From: Chlorobiota bacterium
GTDB lineage: Bacteria; Bacteroidota; Bacteroidia; Flavobacteriales; Flavobacteriaceae
Reading direction: 5' to 3'
Length of the DNA: 10,940 nt
Assembly (NCBI GenBank): GCA_013153655.1
Contig: JAADEB010000028.1
Location: forward strand, 1-10,940
Shown: in pieces, positions 1 to 5,572 of the stretch
Numbering within the stretch: position 1 is the stretch's first letter
How the letters are laid out: each line of letters starts with the position of its first letter
Notes under the pieces: generated by a model
What the model was told of the DNA's origin: nothing
The model's database searches: none
Seen by the model: only the letters and a program-made list of their open reading frames with translations
Made by a program: the position numbers and the translations under genes

Positions 1-2
1 CC

Positions 3-668
3 GACCGCACCGGTATTATCGTCTATGCCGGCGAGGCTCTGCCCATCCTGCCCATCACCACGGATTATGCGGCGGCCAAAATGTTTTTGCACCAAATCAA
101 TCCCTCCATGATCGGCACCCAAGGCACGGCCCTGGACGAAGCCCTACGCCTGGCCCAAACCTATTTCGACCGCGACGATGCCGACAAAATCGTCATTATC
201 CTCACCGACGGCGAAGACCACGGCCAAAACGCCCGCGAAATGGCCCGCCAACTGGCCGAGCAAGGCATCAAAATCATCACCGTAGGCATCGGCACCTCCA
301 CCGGCGCACCCATTCCCATCCGCCGCAACGGCATGCTCGTCAGCTACAAAACCGACCGCGAAGGCAAGCGCGTCATCACCCGCCGCAACGACCAACTCCT
401 CTACGCCCTGGCCCAAGCCACCCACGGCATCTACGTGGACGGCAACAACAGCCGCCAAGCCGTCAAACAAATCGAAGACTACCTGAGCAAAATCAACCGT
501 AAGGAATACGAAGAAAAACGCATCACCGGTTTCAAGGACCAATTCCAATGGTTCGTAGGCGCGGGACTGCTGTTCCTGCTGCTCTACATCCTCACCACCG
601 AACGCGAAAGCAAGTGGCTCAGACGATTGAATTTGTTTAACGAAAACCGAAACGATCATGAAAACTAA
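3..668 (+). CDS. batB: BatB-like VWA-domain membrane protein, C-terminal part (5' end outside window)
   Basis: The visible 221 residues are the second half of a von Willebrand factor A domain followed by one membrane helix. The frame is open from base 3, so the start and the first MIDAS motif (DxSxS) lie upstream of the window. Visible landmarks are the GIIVYAG strand, the QGTALDEAL segment that should carry the MIDAS threonine, and TDGEDH at about residues 68-73. A hydrophobic helix (FVGAGLLFLLLYIL) lies at about 184-197, followed by a basic tail. This order matches the Bat proteins named for Bacteroides aerotolerance, which are thought to form an inner-membrane complex presenting VWA domains to the periplasm; their molecular role is unsettled. 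The stop overlaps the start of the next gene (batC) by 11 bases, implying translational coupling. BatB is preferred over BatA because it sits directly upstream of the TPR gene and because of the TDGED spacing, but without the N-terminus the distinction is inferred. Confidence 0.88.
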   Translation, partial: DRTGIIVYAGEALPILPITTDYAAAKMFLHQINPSMIGTQGTALDEALRLAQTYFDRDDADKIVIILTDGEDHGQNAREMARQLAEQGIKIITVGIGTSTGAPIPIRRNGMLVSYKTDREGKRVITRRNDQLLYALAQATHGIYVDGNNSRQAVKQIEDYLSKINRKEYEEKRITGFKDQFQWFVGAGLLFLLLYILTTERESKWLRRLNLFNENRNDHEN

Positions 669-1686
669 ACGTATCCTTCTATATTTCCTCTTCCTGTGGA
701 CCGCCGCCGCCCATGCTCAAACGCGGCAAGACACCCTGCGCACCTACGCCCGCGAAGGCTGGAAGGCCTACATCCGCCACAATCCGCAAAAGGCCGAACA
801 ACAATGGCGCACCGCCCTCCAATACGGCCGCAACGACACCGTGGCCTACAACCTGGCCCAAGCCCTGGCCCTCCAAGGACGCCACGCCGAAGCCCTGGAA
901 CAATACGAACGCACCGCCCGCCAAACCCGCTCCGACAGCATCCGCTACCGTGCCCGGAACAACGCCGGCGACTATTATTTCCAAGCCAAAAAATACCAAA
1001 AGGCCCTGGAAGCCTACCGCAATGCCCTGCGCGCCAATCCCAAGGACGAAATCCTGCGCAAAAAATACGCCTACACCAAAAAATTATTGGAAAAACAAAA
1101 GAAAAATCAAAAGAACAAGCAGAATAAGAAAAATAAAAACAATCAAAACAATAAGAACAATAAAAATAATAAGAACAACAAGAACAATAAGGATAATAAA
1201 AACCAAGACAACAAGAACGATAAGAACGGCAAAGACAAGCAAAAGAACAAAAACGGCCAAAACGACAAGCAAAACAAAGACAAGAACAAGAACGACAAAG
1301 GCAAAGGCAACAAAGACAATAAGGATAAGAACAAGCAAGGCAATAAGGACAACAAAGACCAAAACAAGCAAGGCGACAAAAACAAAAAAGATCAAAAAAA
1401 CAAAGGCAACAAGGACCAAGACAAGCAAAATCAAAACCAACAAAACCAAAATCAACAAGGCAATAAGGACAAGCAAAACAAACAACAGCCCGGCGACCAA
1501 GGCCGCCAAAAAAATCAATCCGGCCGCGAAGGCCAAGGCAAGCAGCTAAAACGCCCGTCCAAACTCTCGCCCGAAGAAACGCGCTACCTGCTCAACGCCC
1601 TCAAAAACAAGGAAAACCAAACCCTCCGAAAAATCCGCTGGCAAAAAGGCAAAGGCGCCCGAAGGAAGCAGGAGAAGGATTGGTGA
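658..1686 (+). CDS. batC: BatC-like TPR lipoprotein-free periplasmic protein with Lys/Asn/Gln/Asp-rich insert
   Basis: This is a 342-residue protein. Residues 1-20 are a signal peptide (basic start, LLYFLFLW core, AHA before Gln21). Residues about 29-135 hold tetratricopeptide repeats; the clearest is NNAGDYYFQAKKYQKALEAY at 101-120. Residues about 146-298 are almost entirely Lys, Asn, Gln, Asp and Gly. The last 44 residues form an ordered tail beginning KLSPEETRYLLNAL and ending EKDW, which resembles the end of BatC family proteins. TPRs mediate protein contacts, so the likely role is a periplasmic scaffold for the Bat complex; this is family knowledge, not shown here. The ATG lies inside batB (11-base overlap). 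In the insert both Lys codons and both Asn codons are mixed, so it is not a simple triplet expansion. No batD or batE follows: the operon ends at this gene and runs into a repeat region. Confidence 0.85.
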   Translation: MKTKRILLYFLFLWTAAAHAQTRQDTLRTYAREGWKAYIRHNPQKAEQQWRTALQYGRNDTVAYNLAQALALQGRHAEALEQYERTARQTRSDSIRYRARNNAGDYYFQAKKYQKALEAYRNALRANPKDEILRKKYAYTKKLLEKQKKNQKNKQNKKNKNNQNNKNNKNNKNNKNNKDNKNQDNKNDKNGKDKQKNKNGQNDKQNKDKNKNDKGKGNKDNKDKNKQGNKDNKDQNKQGDKNKKDQKNKGNKDQDKQNQNQQNQNQQGNKDKQNKQQPGDQGRQKNQSGREGQGKQLKRPSKLSPEETRYLLNALKNKENQTLRKIRWQKGKGARRKQEKDW

Positions 1687-1693
1687 GTTGGTT

Positions 1694-1733
1694 GTTGAAC
1701 CGTTAAACCGTTAAATCGTTAAATCGTTAAATC
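1694..1733 (+). repeat. Octamer tandem array 1 (GTTRAAYC x5)
   Basis: Five consecutive 8-base units start 7 bases after the batC stop: GTTGAACC, GTTAAACC, then GTTAAATC three times, running into GATAATATTGA. A shorter, more degenerate version with the same order and the same GATAATATTGA tail recurs at 1833-1875, and related units in inverse orientation lie at 2582-2605. Confidence 0.9.
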
Positions 1734-1742
1734 GATAATATT

Positions 1743-1763
1743 GACCGATGACCGATGACCGAT
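1743..1763 (+). repeat. Heptamer tandem array (GACCGAT x3)
   Basis: Three exact 7-base units GACCGAT follow octamer array 1, and then a degenerate GAAGGAT. They lie between the octamers and the first palindrome half-element. A different heptamer array occupies the mirror position beside the exonuclease gene. Confidence 0.85.
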
Positions 1764-1777
1764 GAAGGATGATTGTT

Positions 1778-1818
1778 GTCATTCCGAGGGAAGTGAGGAA
1801 CGAACGACGAGGAATCTC
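1778..1818 (+). repeat. Palindromic element A, left half only
   Basis: This 41-base stretch begins GTCATTCCGAGG and ends GAGGAATCTC. It is identical to the left arm of element C (2067-2107). The matching right arm is missing: octamer array 2 follows within about 15 bases. It therefore looks like a truncated copy of the C/E subtype. Confidence 0.85.
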
Positions 1819-1832
1819 GATTATTGTTAATC

Positions 1833-1864
1833 GTTGAACCGTTAAACCGTTGAATTGTTAAATC
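1833..1864 (+). repeat. Octamer tandem array 2 (GTTRAAYY x4)
   Basis: Units are GTTGAACC, GTTAAACC, GTTGAATT and GTTAAATC, then GATAATATTGAT. It parallels array 1 unit by unit with fewer GTTAAATC copies, so the two appear to be diverged duplicates. It sits where the right arm of element A would be expected. Confidence 0.85.
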
Positions 1865-1887
1865 GATAATATTGATAGGTGACGGGT

Positions 1888-2003
1888 GTCATTCCGAGGA
1901 AAGCGAAGCGGCGAGGAATCTCATACTCAATACGCCATAATGGAAAGAGATTCCTCACGATTCCTCCCGCCTGAGGCGGACACAGCACTGCGTTCGGAAT
2001 GAC
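1888..2003 (+). repeat. Palindromic element B (subtype 1)
   Basis: The outer arms are GTCATTCCGA and (T/C)GGAATGAC; the inner arms are GAGGAATCTC and GAGATTCCTC. Subtype 1 is marked by a centre reading CATACTCAATACGCC and by an extra small hairpin, CCGCCTGAGGCGG, in the right half. The left arm differs from that of element D by one base. The right tip (TGCGTTCGGAATGACA) is duplicated immediately afterwards at 2008-2023. Confidence 0.9.
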
Positions 2004-2066
2004 AGAATGCGTTCGGAATGACAAAACATGTTCCGAAGGCAGTATTAGACCAAAAGAACGATCCCT

Positions 2067-2165
2067 GTCATTCCGAGGGAAGTGAGGAACGAACGACGAG
2101 GAATCTCCATTATAAACCATCCCAAAGGGACAGAGATTCCTCCTCCCTTCGGTCGTCGGAATGAC
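2067..2165 (+). repeat. Palindromic element C (subtype 2)
   Basis: The outer 10-base arms GTCATTCCGA and TCGGAATGAC are perfectly complementary, as are the inner arms GAGGAATCTC and GAGATTCCTC. The copy can therefore fold into one long interrupted stem. Subtype 2 is marked by the central ATCCCAAAGGGACAG and by CTCCCTTCGGTCGTCGG in the right half. Confidence 0.9.
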
Positions 2166-2208
2166 AGATATTCCTTTTAAGCGATAATAGACCGAAAGGT
2201 CGATCCGT

Positions 2209-2336
2209 GTCATTCCGAGGAAAGTGAAGCGGCGAGGAATCTCATACTCAATACGCCATAATGAAAATAGATTCCTCACATAAGAAATAGAGATTCCTCC
2301 CGCCTGAGGCGGACACAGCACTTCGTTCGGAATGAC
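2209..2336 (+). repeat. Palindromic element D (subtype 1)
   Basis: This element has the same subtype as B, with the CATACTCAATACGCC centre and the CCGCCTGAGGCGG mini-hairpin. It carries extra bases around 2275-2290, so that an ATTCCTC inner arm appears twice (near 2270 and near 2293). Its start is 321 bases from the start of B. Confidence 0.9.
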
Positions 2337-2380
2337 ATAACACGTACCGAAGGCGGTATTAGGACAAAAGAGCCACCCTT

Positions 2381-2481
2381 GTCATTTCGAGGGAAGCGAC
2401 CGGAGGGAGCGACGAGAAATCTCGATTATCAACAATCCCAAAGGAACAGAGATTCCTGCTCCCTTCGGTCGTCGGAATGAC
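2381..2481 (+). repeat. Palindromic element E (subtype 2)
   Basis: This element is the partner of C, starting 314 bases after it. The left arm has diverged (GTCATTTCGA and GAGAAATCTC) while the right outer arm is unchanged (TCGGAATGAC). The outer stem still pairs with one G-T wobble, but the inner stem is weaker. Confidence 0.88.
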
Positions 2482-2540
2482 AAAGGTAACTATTTGACAT
2501 ATTCAAAATTTCGATTAAGGTTAATATCAAAATTTACAAA

Positions 2541-2574
2541 AGCTAAGAGCTAACGGCTAACGGCCAACAGCTAG
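2541..2574 (-). repeat. Heptamer tandem array beside the exonuclease gene
   Basis: Read on the minus strand these are roughly four 7-base units of the form GTTAGCC (GTTGGCC, GTTAGCC, GTTAGCT, CTTAGCT). They lie just beyond the minus-strand octamers, mirroring the octamer-then-heptamer order seen after batC, but the heptamer sequence is different. Confidence 0.75.
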
Positions 2575-2581
2575 TTTTCAC

Positions 2582-2605
2582 GATTCAACGATTACACGAT
2601 TTAAC
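2582..2605 (-). repeat. Octamer array in inverse orientation (GTTAAATC family x3)
   Basis: On the minus strand this reads GTTAAATC, GTGTAATC, GTTGAATC, beginning 17 bases after the exonuclease stop codon. These are the same octamer family as arrays 1 and 2, which follow batC on the plus strand. Both convergent genes are therefore followed by the octamer in the sense direction. Confidence 0.8.
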
Positions 2606-2622
2606 AAAAATTCCCCCTCCAT

Positions 2623-3363
2623 TCAGCTATCCACCCCCTTCACCCGCTCCGGAGGCAAAGGCTCTTCCTCACGCATACGCAGAAAGATGTTGGTCAATGT
2701 AATCACGTCCTTGCGGCAATATTTTTCGATACGTTCCAAATCTTTTTCTTCGTAGTAAATACGCGGAACGTCCTTGCCCTCGATATCGTCTTTGGGTGTG
2801 GGAATACCCAGAATCACGGCCAACAGTTCCAAGGAGGTATAATGCTTGAAATCGCCGAAACGCCATAGTTGCAAGGTGTCGCAAAACGATGTTTCCCACG
2901 GCTTTTTACCTTGCACTTTCAATATGTCCGGCAATTTTACCCGGTTGATAAGCATCCGCCGCGCCAAAAACGGAAAATCGAACTCCTTGCCGTTATGAGC
3001 GCACAGGAAGGCTTTCCGCCCGCGTTTTTGTACAATGCGGTCGAATTTGTTCAAAATGTCCGCTATTTGTTCCAGCAATTCTTTTTCGTTGTCCGAGGCT
3101 ACGGAATGTACGGTCAAAGTATATTGTCCGTCCTCGCCGCGTTTCATCACGCCGAAGGCCGCCGTTACCACCTTGCCGAATTCGGCCCAGAAGGCGGCTT
3201 CCTCGTACAGTTCTTCGGGTCCTTTTTCATCGGTTTGGCGGTAGGCCGTCTTGCGCGAAAAGAGTTTTTGCATTTGCTCGTCCAATTCCCGGTAGCGGTA
3301 CACTTCCGGCACCGTTTCGATGTCCAGGAACAGGATATCTTCCAATGGCGTGTCGTAGAGCAT
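2623..3363 (-). CDS. Predicted DEDDy 3'-5' exonuclease (PolB-exonuclease-like, RNase H fold)
   Basis: This 246-residue protein carries the three exonuclease motifs of the DnaQ-like DEDDy group. Motif I is FLDIETVP (Asp14, Glu16), motif II is CAHNGKEFDFPFLARR (Asp129), and motif III is YCRKDV (Tyr215 and Asp219, the Y-x3-D signature). These acidic residues should bind two metal ions to hydrolyse DNA or RNA from the 3' end. The protein resembles the stand-alone exonuclease domain of the PolB type and has no polymerase domain, so its cellular substrate is unknown. It has no signal peptide and should be cytoplasmic. It lies downstream of rpmA on the same strand but beyond a terminator hairpin. 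A near-consensus -7 box (TATATTTA, 3380-3387 minus) overlaps the end of that region, so it may have its own short-leader promoter; no clear -33 box was seen. Confidence 0.88.
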   Translation of the reverse strand: MLYDTPLEDILFLDIETVPEVYRYRELDEQMQKLFSRKTAYRQTDEKGPEELYEEAAFWAEFGKVVTAAFGVMKRGEDGQYTLTVHSVASDNEKELLEQIADILNKFDRIVQKRGRKAFLCAHNGKEFDFPFLARRMLINRVKLPDILKVQGKKPWETSFCDTLQLWRFGDFKHYTSLELLAVILGIPTPKDDIEGKDVPRIYYEEKDLERIEKYCRKDVITLTNIFLRMREEEPLPPERVKGVDS

Positions 3364-3389
3364 ATCCCGAATCTTTGCCTAAATATACG

Positions 3390-3418
3390 AAATGCCGCCC
3401 TAACGAAGGACGGCATTT
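3390..3418 (-). terminator. Terminator hairpin after rpmA
   Basis: The arms AAATGCCGCCC and GGACGGCATTT pair over 11 positions with one mismatch, around a 7-base loop. It begins about 30 bases after the rpmA stop on the minus strand and probably ends the rplU-rpmA transcript. The T-rich tail is better on the plus strand (TTTGTTTT) than on the minus strand, so efficiency in the rpmA direction is uncertain. Confidence 0.65.
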
Positions 3419-3447
3419 GTTTTCAACAGGTGAATGAAACGTTTTTC

Positions 3448-3711
3448 TCAGGCTTCGGTCTTAGGCAAGATATTGATATACTTGCGACCGCCTTTTTTGG
3501 TTTCGAATTCCACGATTCCGTCGATGGCGGCGTGAATGGTGTGGTCCTTACCCATGTAAGTGTTCTTACCGGGATGGAACTTGGTGCCGCGTTGACGTAC
3601 GATGATGTTACCGGCGATGGCTGTTTGCCCGCCGAAAATTTTGACGCCGAGCCGTTTACTTTCCGACTCGCGTCCGTTCTTGGAACTACCTACCCCTTTC
3701 TTATGAGCCAT
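3448..3711 (-). CDS. rpmA: 50S ribosomal protein L27 (bL27)
   Basis: This is an 87-residue protein beginning MAHKKGVGSSKNGRESESKR, the typical L27 N-terminus. That flexible tail reaches toward the peptidyl transferase centre and the CCA end of tRNA. The core motifs RLGVKIFGGQ, AGNIIVRQRGTKFHPG and GKDHTIHAAIDG are all present and the length is normal. There is no N-terminal pre-sequence of the kind cleaved in Firmicutes: the protein starts directly with MAHKKG. It lies 22 bases after the rplU stop, so the two are almost certainly one operon, as in most bacteria. Confidence 0.97.
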   Translation of the reverse strand: MAHKKGVGSSKNGRESESKRLGVKIFGGQTAIAGNIIVRQRGTKFHPGKNTYMGKDHTIHAAIDGIVEFETKKGGRKYINILPKTEA

Positions 3712-3733
3712 AATCTTGTGTTTTTCGGGTTAA

Positions 3734-4486
3734 TTATTCGCGACCGCCTTTGAGTTGGTCTTGCCATTTTTCCAATTCTTCCCATTTGCCTTCGGCGGCC
3801 AATTCGGCTTGCTTAGGCCAGGTGGAAGGATTGTGCATGGCATATCGTTTGCCGCCTTTTTCGATCAGGATTTCACTGATTTTTTCCGGATCGGCTTTGG
3901 CCAGTTTGGCGAAGGTGTCGATGCCGGCTTCTTTAAGGATTTCGGCGATTTTGGGTCCGATACCTTCGATTTTTTTCAGATCGTCGCCTTGGCTTTTCTT
4001 GGCCGTTTTGGTCTTTTTGGCCGGTTTAGCCGGTTTGGCTTCCTTGGCCGGAGCCGTTTCGGCGAATTTTTGAACCGTATCCGCTTTGGTTTCCGCTTCT
4101 ACGGCTTTTTTCTTGGCCGGTGCTTCGGCTTTGGCCTTGGGTTTGGCGGCTTTTTTCTCAGAGGATTTGTATCCTTTCTCAATGATTTCTTCCACAACGA
4201 TTTGTGAAAGCAATTGACGGTGTCCGCGTTTTACGCGATAGCCTTTACGGCGTTTTTTCTTGAAGACGATAACTTTGTCGCCTTTCAGGTGCTTCAAAAT
4301 TTTGGCCTTCACGGCCGCACCCGATATAGCCGGGGCGCCAATATTGACTTGCTCGCCGTTGCCGATCAAAAGCACTTTGTCGAACGTTACGTCCGCACCT
4401 TCCTCTTGCGGCAAACGGTGAACAAACAATTTTTGGTCTTTGCTAACTTTAAATTGTTGCCCTGCTATCTCTACGATTGCATACAT
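3734..4486 (-). CDS. rplU: 50S ribosomal protein L21 (bL21) fused to a helix-hairpin-helix domain
   Basis: This is a 250-residue protein, against about 103 for ordinary L21. Residues 1 to about 104 are a full L21 domain: MYAIVEIAGQQFKV at the start and the conserved KKKRRKGYRVKRGHRQ at 76-91, which contacts 23S rRNA. Residues about 105-166 are a flexible Lys/Ala/Pro/Glu-rich linker. Residues about 167-250 form a small domain opening with DDLKKIEGIGPKIAEILKEA, a helix-hairpin-helix signature usually associated with non-sequence-specific nucleic-acid binding, and then ISEILIEKGG and a Trp-containing helical tail. The frame stays open 19 residues upstream to 4543, but the ATG at 4486 is chosen because L21 homologues start there and because a consensus promoter lies inside the longer reading. 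Similar L21 extensions occur in other Bacteroidota; their function is not established. The gene is followed by rpmA after 22 bases. Confidence 0.95.
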   Translation of the reverse strand: MYAIVEIAGQQFKVSKDQKLFVHRLPQEEGADVTFDKVLLIGNGEQVNIGAPAISGAAVKAKILKHLKGDKVIVFKKKRRKGYRVKRGHRQLLSQIVVEEIIEKGYKSSEKKAAKPKAKAEAPAKKKAVEAETKADTVQKFAETAPAKEAKPAKPAKKTKTAKKSQGDDLKKIEGIGPKIAEILKEAGIDTFAKLAKADPEKISEILIEKGGKRYAMHNPSTWPKQAELAAEGKWEELEKWQDQLKGGRE

Positions 4487-4512
4487 AATTAATTGGATTT
4501 CAATTCGGCTTG

Positions 4513-4540
4513 CAAATATACGATAAAAAATCCTTTCGTC
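4513..4540 (-). promoter_or_regulatory. Predicted promoter of rplU-rpmA
   Basis: An exact Bacteroidota -7 box, TATATTTG, lies at 4513-4520 on the minus strand. A partial -33 box (CTTG or TTGG) lies 19-20 bases further upstream, next to the stop of the preceding porP-like gene. The predicted leader is only about 25-30 bases. Confidence 0.6.
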
Positions 4541-4546
4541 CAAGCA

Positions 4547-5521
4547 CTAGCGAATGTGCGGACATCCGTAGCGGTAAATGCGCGGACGGCAATCGAAATT
4601 GTAGCCTAATGAAATCTGGTGGAAACCGCCATTGGAGAAGGTGGCGTCCGACAATTGATAGGTGTAGAGATAGGCGGCGAAAAATTTGCCGGCATACACA
4701 CCCACGATAGGCGTGATATCATGCAAGGGATTTTGCGACATGGTGCCCAGGTAATTGCGATAGGATACGCCGTAGAAAAAGGCGGCATTGTTCATGTCGT
4801 GATAAAACTTCACATTCAAGTCACCGATCAGGTCGCCGTTGAACTCTTTGTATTGCAGCATCACCGAAGGCTCCACGTGAAAACCCACACCCTTGCCGAA
4901 AAAGTAGCCGATGGTGCCCACATAGTTCCTCAAATTCACGTTTTCGGCCGGTCCGTACAACGGTCTGGGAATCAACAGCAGGTTTTTGGCCGATGCCAGG
5001 AAAAAGAAGTTTTCGTAGTGATAGGCCAGTCCCACATCCATGTTAAAATAACCGCCGCTGCGCAAGGTGTAGCTCACCACCGGGTCGAAATCCGAAGGGT
5101 CGAAAGTGGATTCGTCCAATTGGTTGAAACTGTACATTCCGCTGATGCCGAAGGATAATTTATTGAGCACCTCGCCTTGGCTCAAAAGCAAATGATGCGC
5201 AAAAGCCACTTGCACGCCCGTTTGACGGTGATAACCGTTGCGGTCGTTGTAGATAATTAAACCGAATCCGGAATTTTTGCCCAAATGCGAACTCAAACTC
5301 AGGGTTTGCAGCATGGGAAAATCGTTCACGCCGGTCCATTGCATACGTCCGGTCAAGCGGACTTTGCTACACGTGCTGGCGCCCATCATGGCCGGATGAA
5401 TCAGGTGGAGGTTGTCCGTCAGGTAATCGTAATAAACGGGAACACCTTCCTGCGCACCGGCCCGCGTAAAGGCTCCGGAAACGATCAAAATCAGAAATAA
5501 AATACGGTATAAGGATTTCAT
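4547..5521 (-). CDS. PorP/SprF family type IX secretion system membrane protein
   Basis: This is a 324-residue protein. Residues 1-23 are a signal peptide (hydrophobic ILFLILIVSGAF, then AGA before Gln24). The mature start matches the PorP/SprF family: VYYDYLTDNLHLIHPAMMG, then VRLTGRMQW, FPMLQTLSLSS, GFGLIIYNDRNGY and LSFGISGMYSFNQLDESTFDPSD. The rest is alternating beta strands consistent with an outer-membrane barrel of normal family length. In Bacteroidota such proteins support surface localisation of type IX (type B CTD) cargo such as SprB; that specific role is inferred from the family. The frame opens slightly upstream with a TTG at 5545, but the ATG at 5521 places the signal peptide at the very N-terminus. 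The gene begins 51 bases after ftsY on the same strand with no terminator visible between, so it may be read from ftsY. No large adhesin gene is adjacent, unlike many SprF-type pairs. Confidence 0.87.
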   Translation of the reverse strand: MKSLYRILFLILIVSGAFTRAGAQEGVPVYYDYLTDNLHLIHPAMMGASTCSKVRLTGRMQWTGVNDFPMLQTLSLSSHLGKNSGFGLIIYNDRNGYHRQTGVQVAFAHHLLLSQGEVLNKLSFGISGMYSFNQLDESTFDPSDFDPVVSYTLRSGGYFNMDVGLAYHYENFFFLASAKNLLLIPRPLYGPAENVNLRNYVGTIGYFFGKGVGFHVEPSVMLQYKEFNGDLIGDLNVKFYHDMNNAAFFYGVSYRNYLGTMSQNPLHDITPIVGVYAGKFFAAYLYTYQLSDATFSNGGFHQISLGYNFDCRPRIYRYGCPHIR

Positions 5522-5572
5522 CGGGTCAAATAATTTCGTTTTCAATGGGACAAGTTAATAAAAAATTCGATT

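Larger units (their letters stand above)
1687..2622. other. Gene-free convergent intergenic region packed with repeats
   Basis: This 936-base gap lies between batC (+) and the exonuclease gene (-), which converge on it. I see no credible gene. The one long open frame (minus strand, about 1842-2321) runs across several palindrome copies and its translation repeats accordingly. The gap holds octamer arrays next to both genes, heptamer arrays inside those, and one half and four full palindromic elements in the middle, all listed separately. Bases about 2482-2540 are AT-rich without recognisable structure. No classical terminator with a T-run was found just after either stop codon, so the repeats themselves may end transcription from both sides; that is inference. 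Confidence 0.8.

Noticed and set aside
713..1549. Long open frames in other phases and on the opposite strand over batC
   Set aside because: They arise because the A-rich insert of batC rarely makes stop codons in any phase; the translations are Lys/Thr- or Leu/Val/Phe-only composition, and batC has the signal peptide, TPRs and family tail.
1842..2321. Open minus-strand frame of 159 codons in the repeat region
   Set aside because: It runs across palindrome copies B, C and D; its translation repeats the same words with each copy and matches no family I recognise.
1778..2481. CRISPR array
   Set aside because: Repeats are long, internally palindromic and of two subtypes, and the spacers resemble each other rather than being unique; no cas gene is nearby.
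2869..3753. Plus-strand open frame of 294 codons opposite the exonuclease and rpmA
   Set aside because: It is antisense to two clear genes and its translation has no recognisable domain.
5525..5572. Separate promoter for the porP-like gene
   Set aside because: The nearest box, ATTATTTG, misses both conserved first bases of the -7 consensus and lies too close to the start codon.
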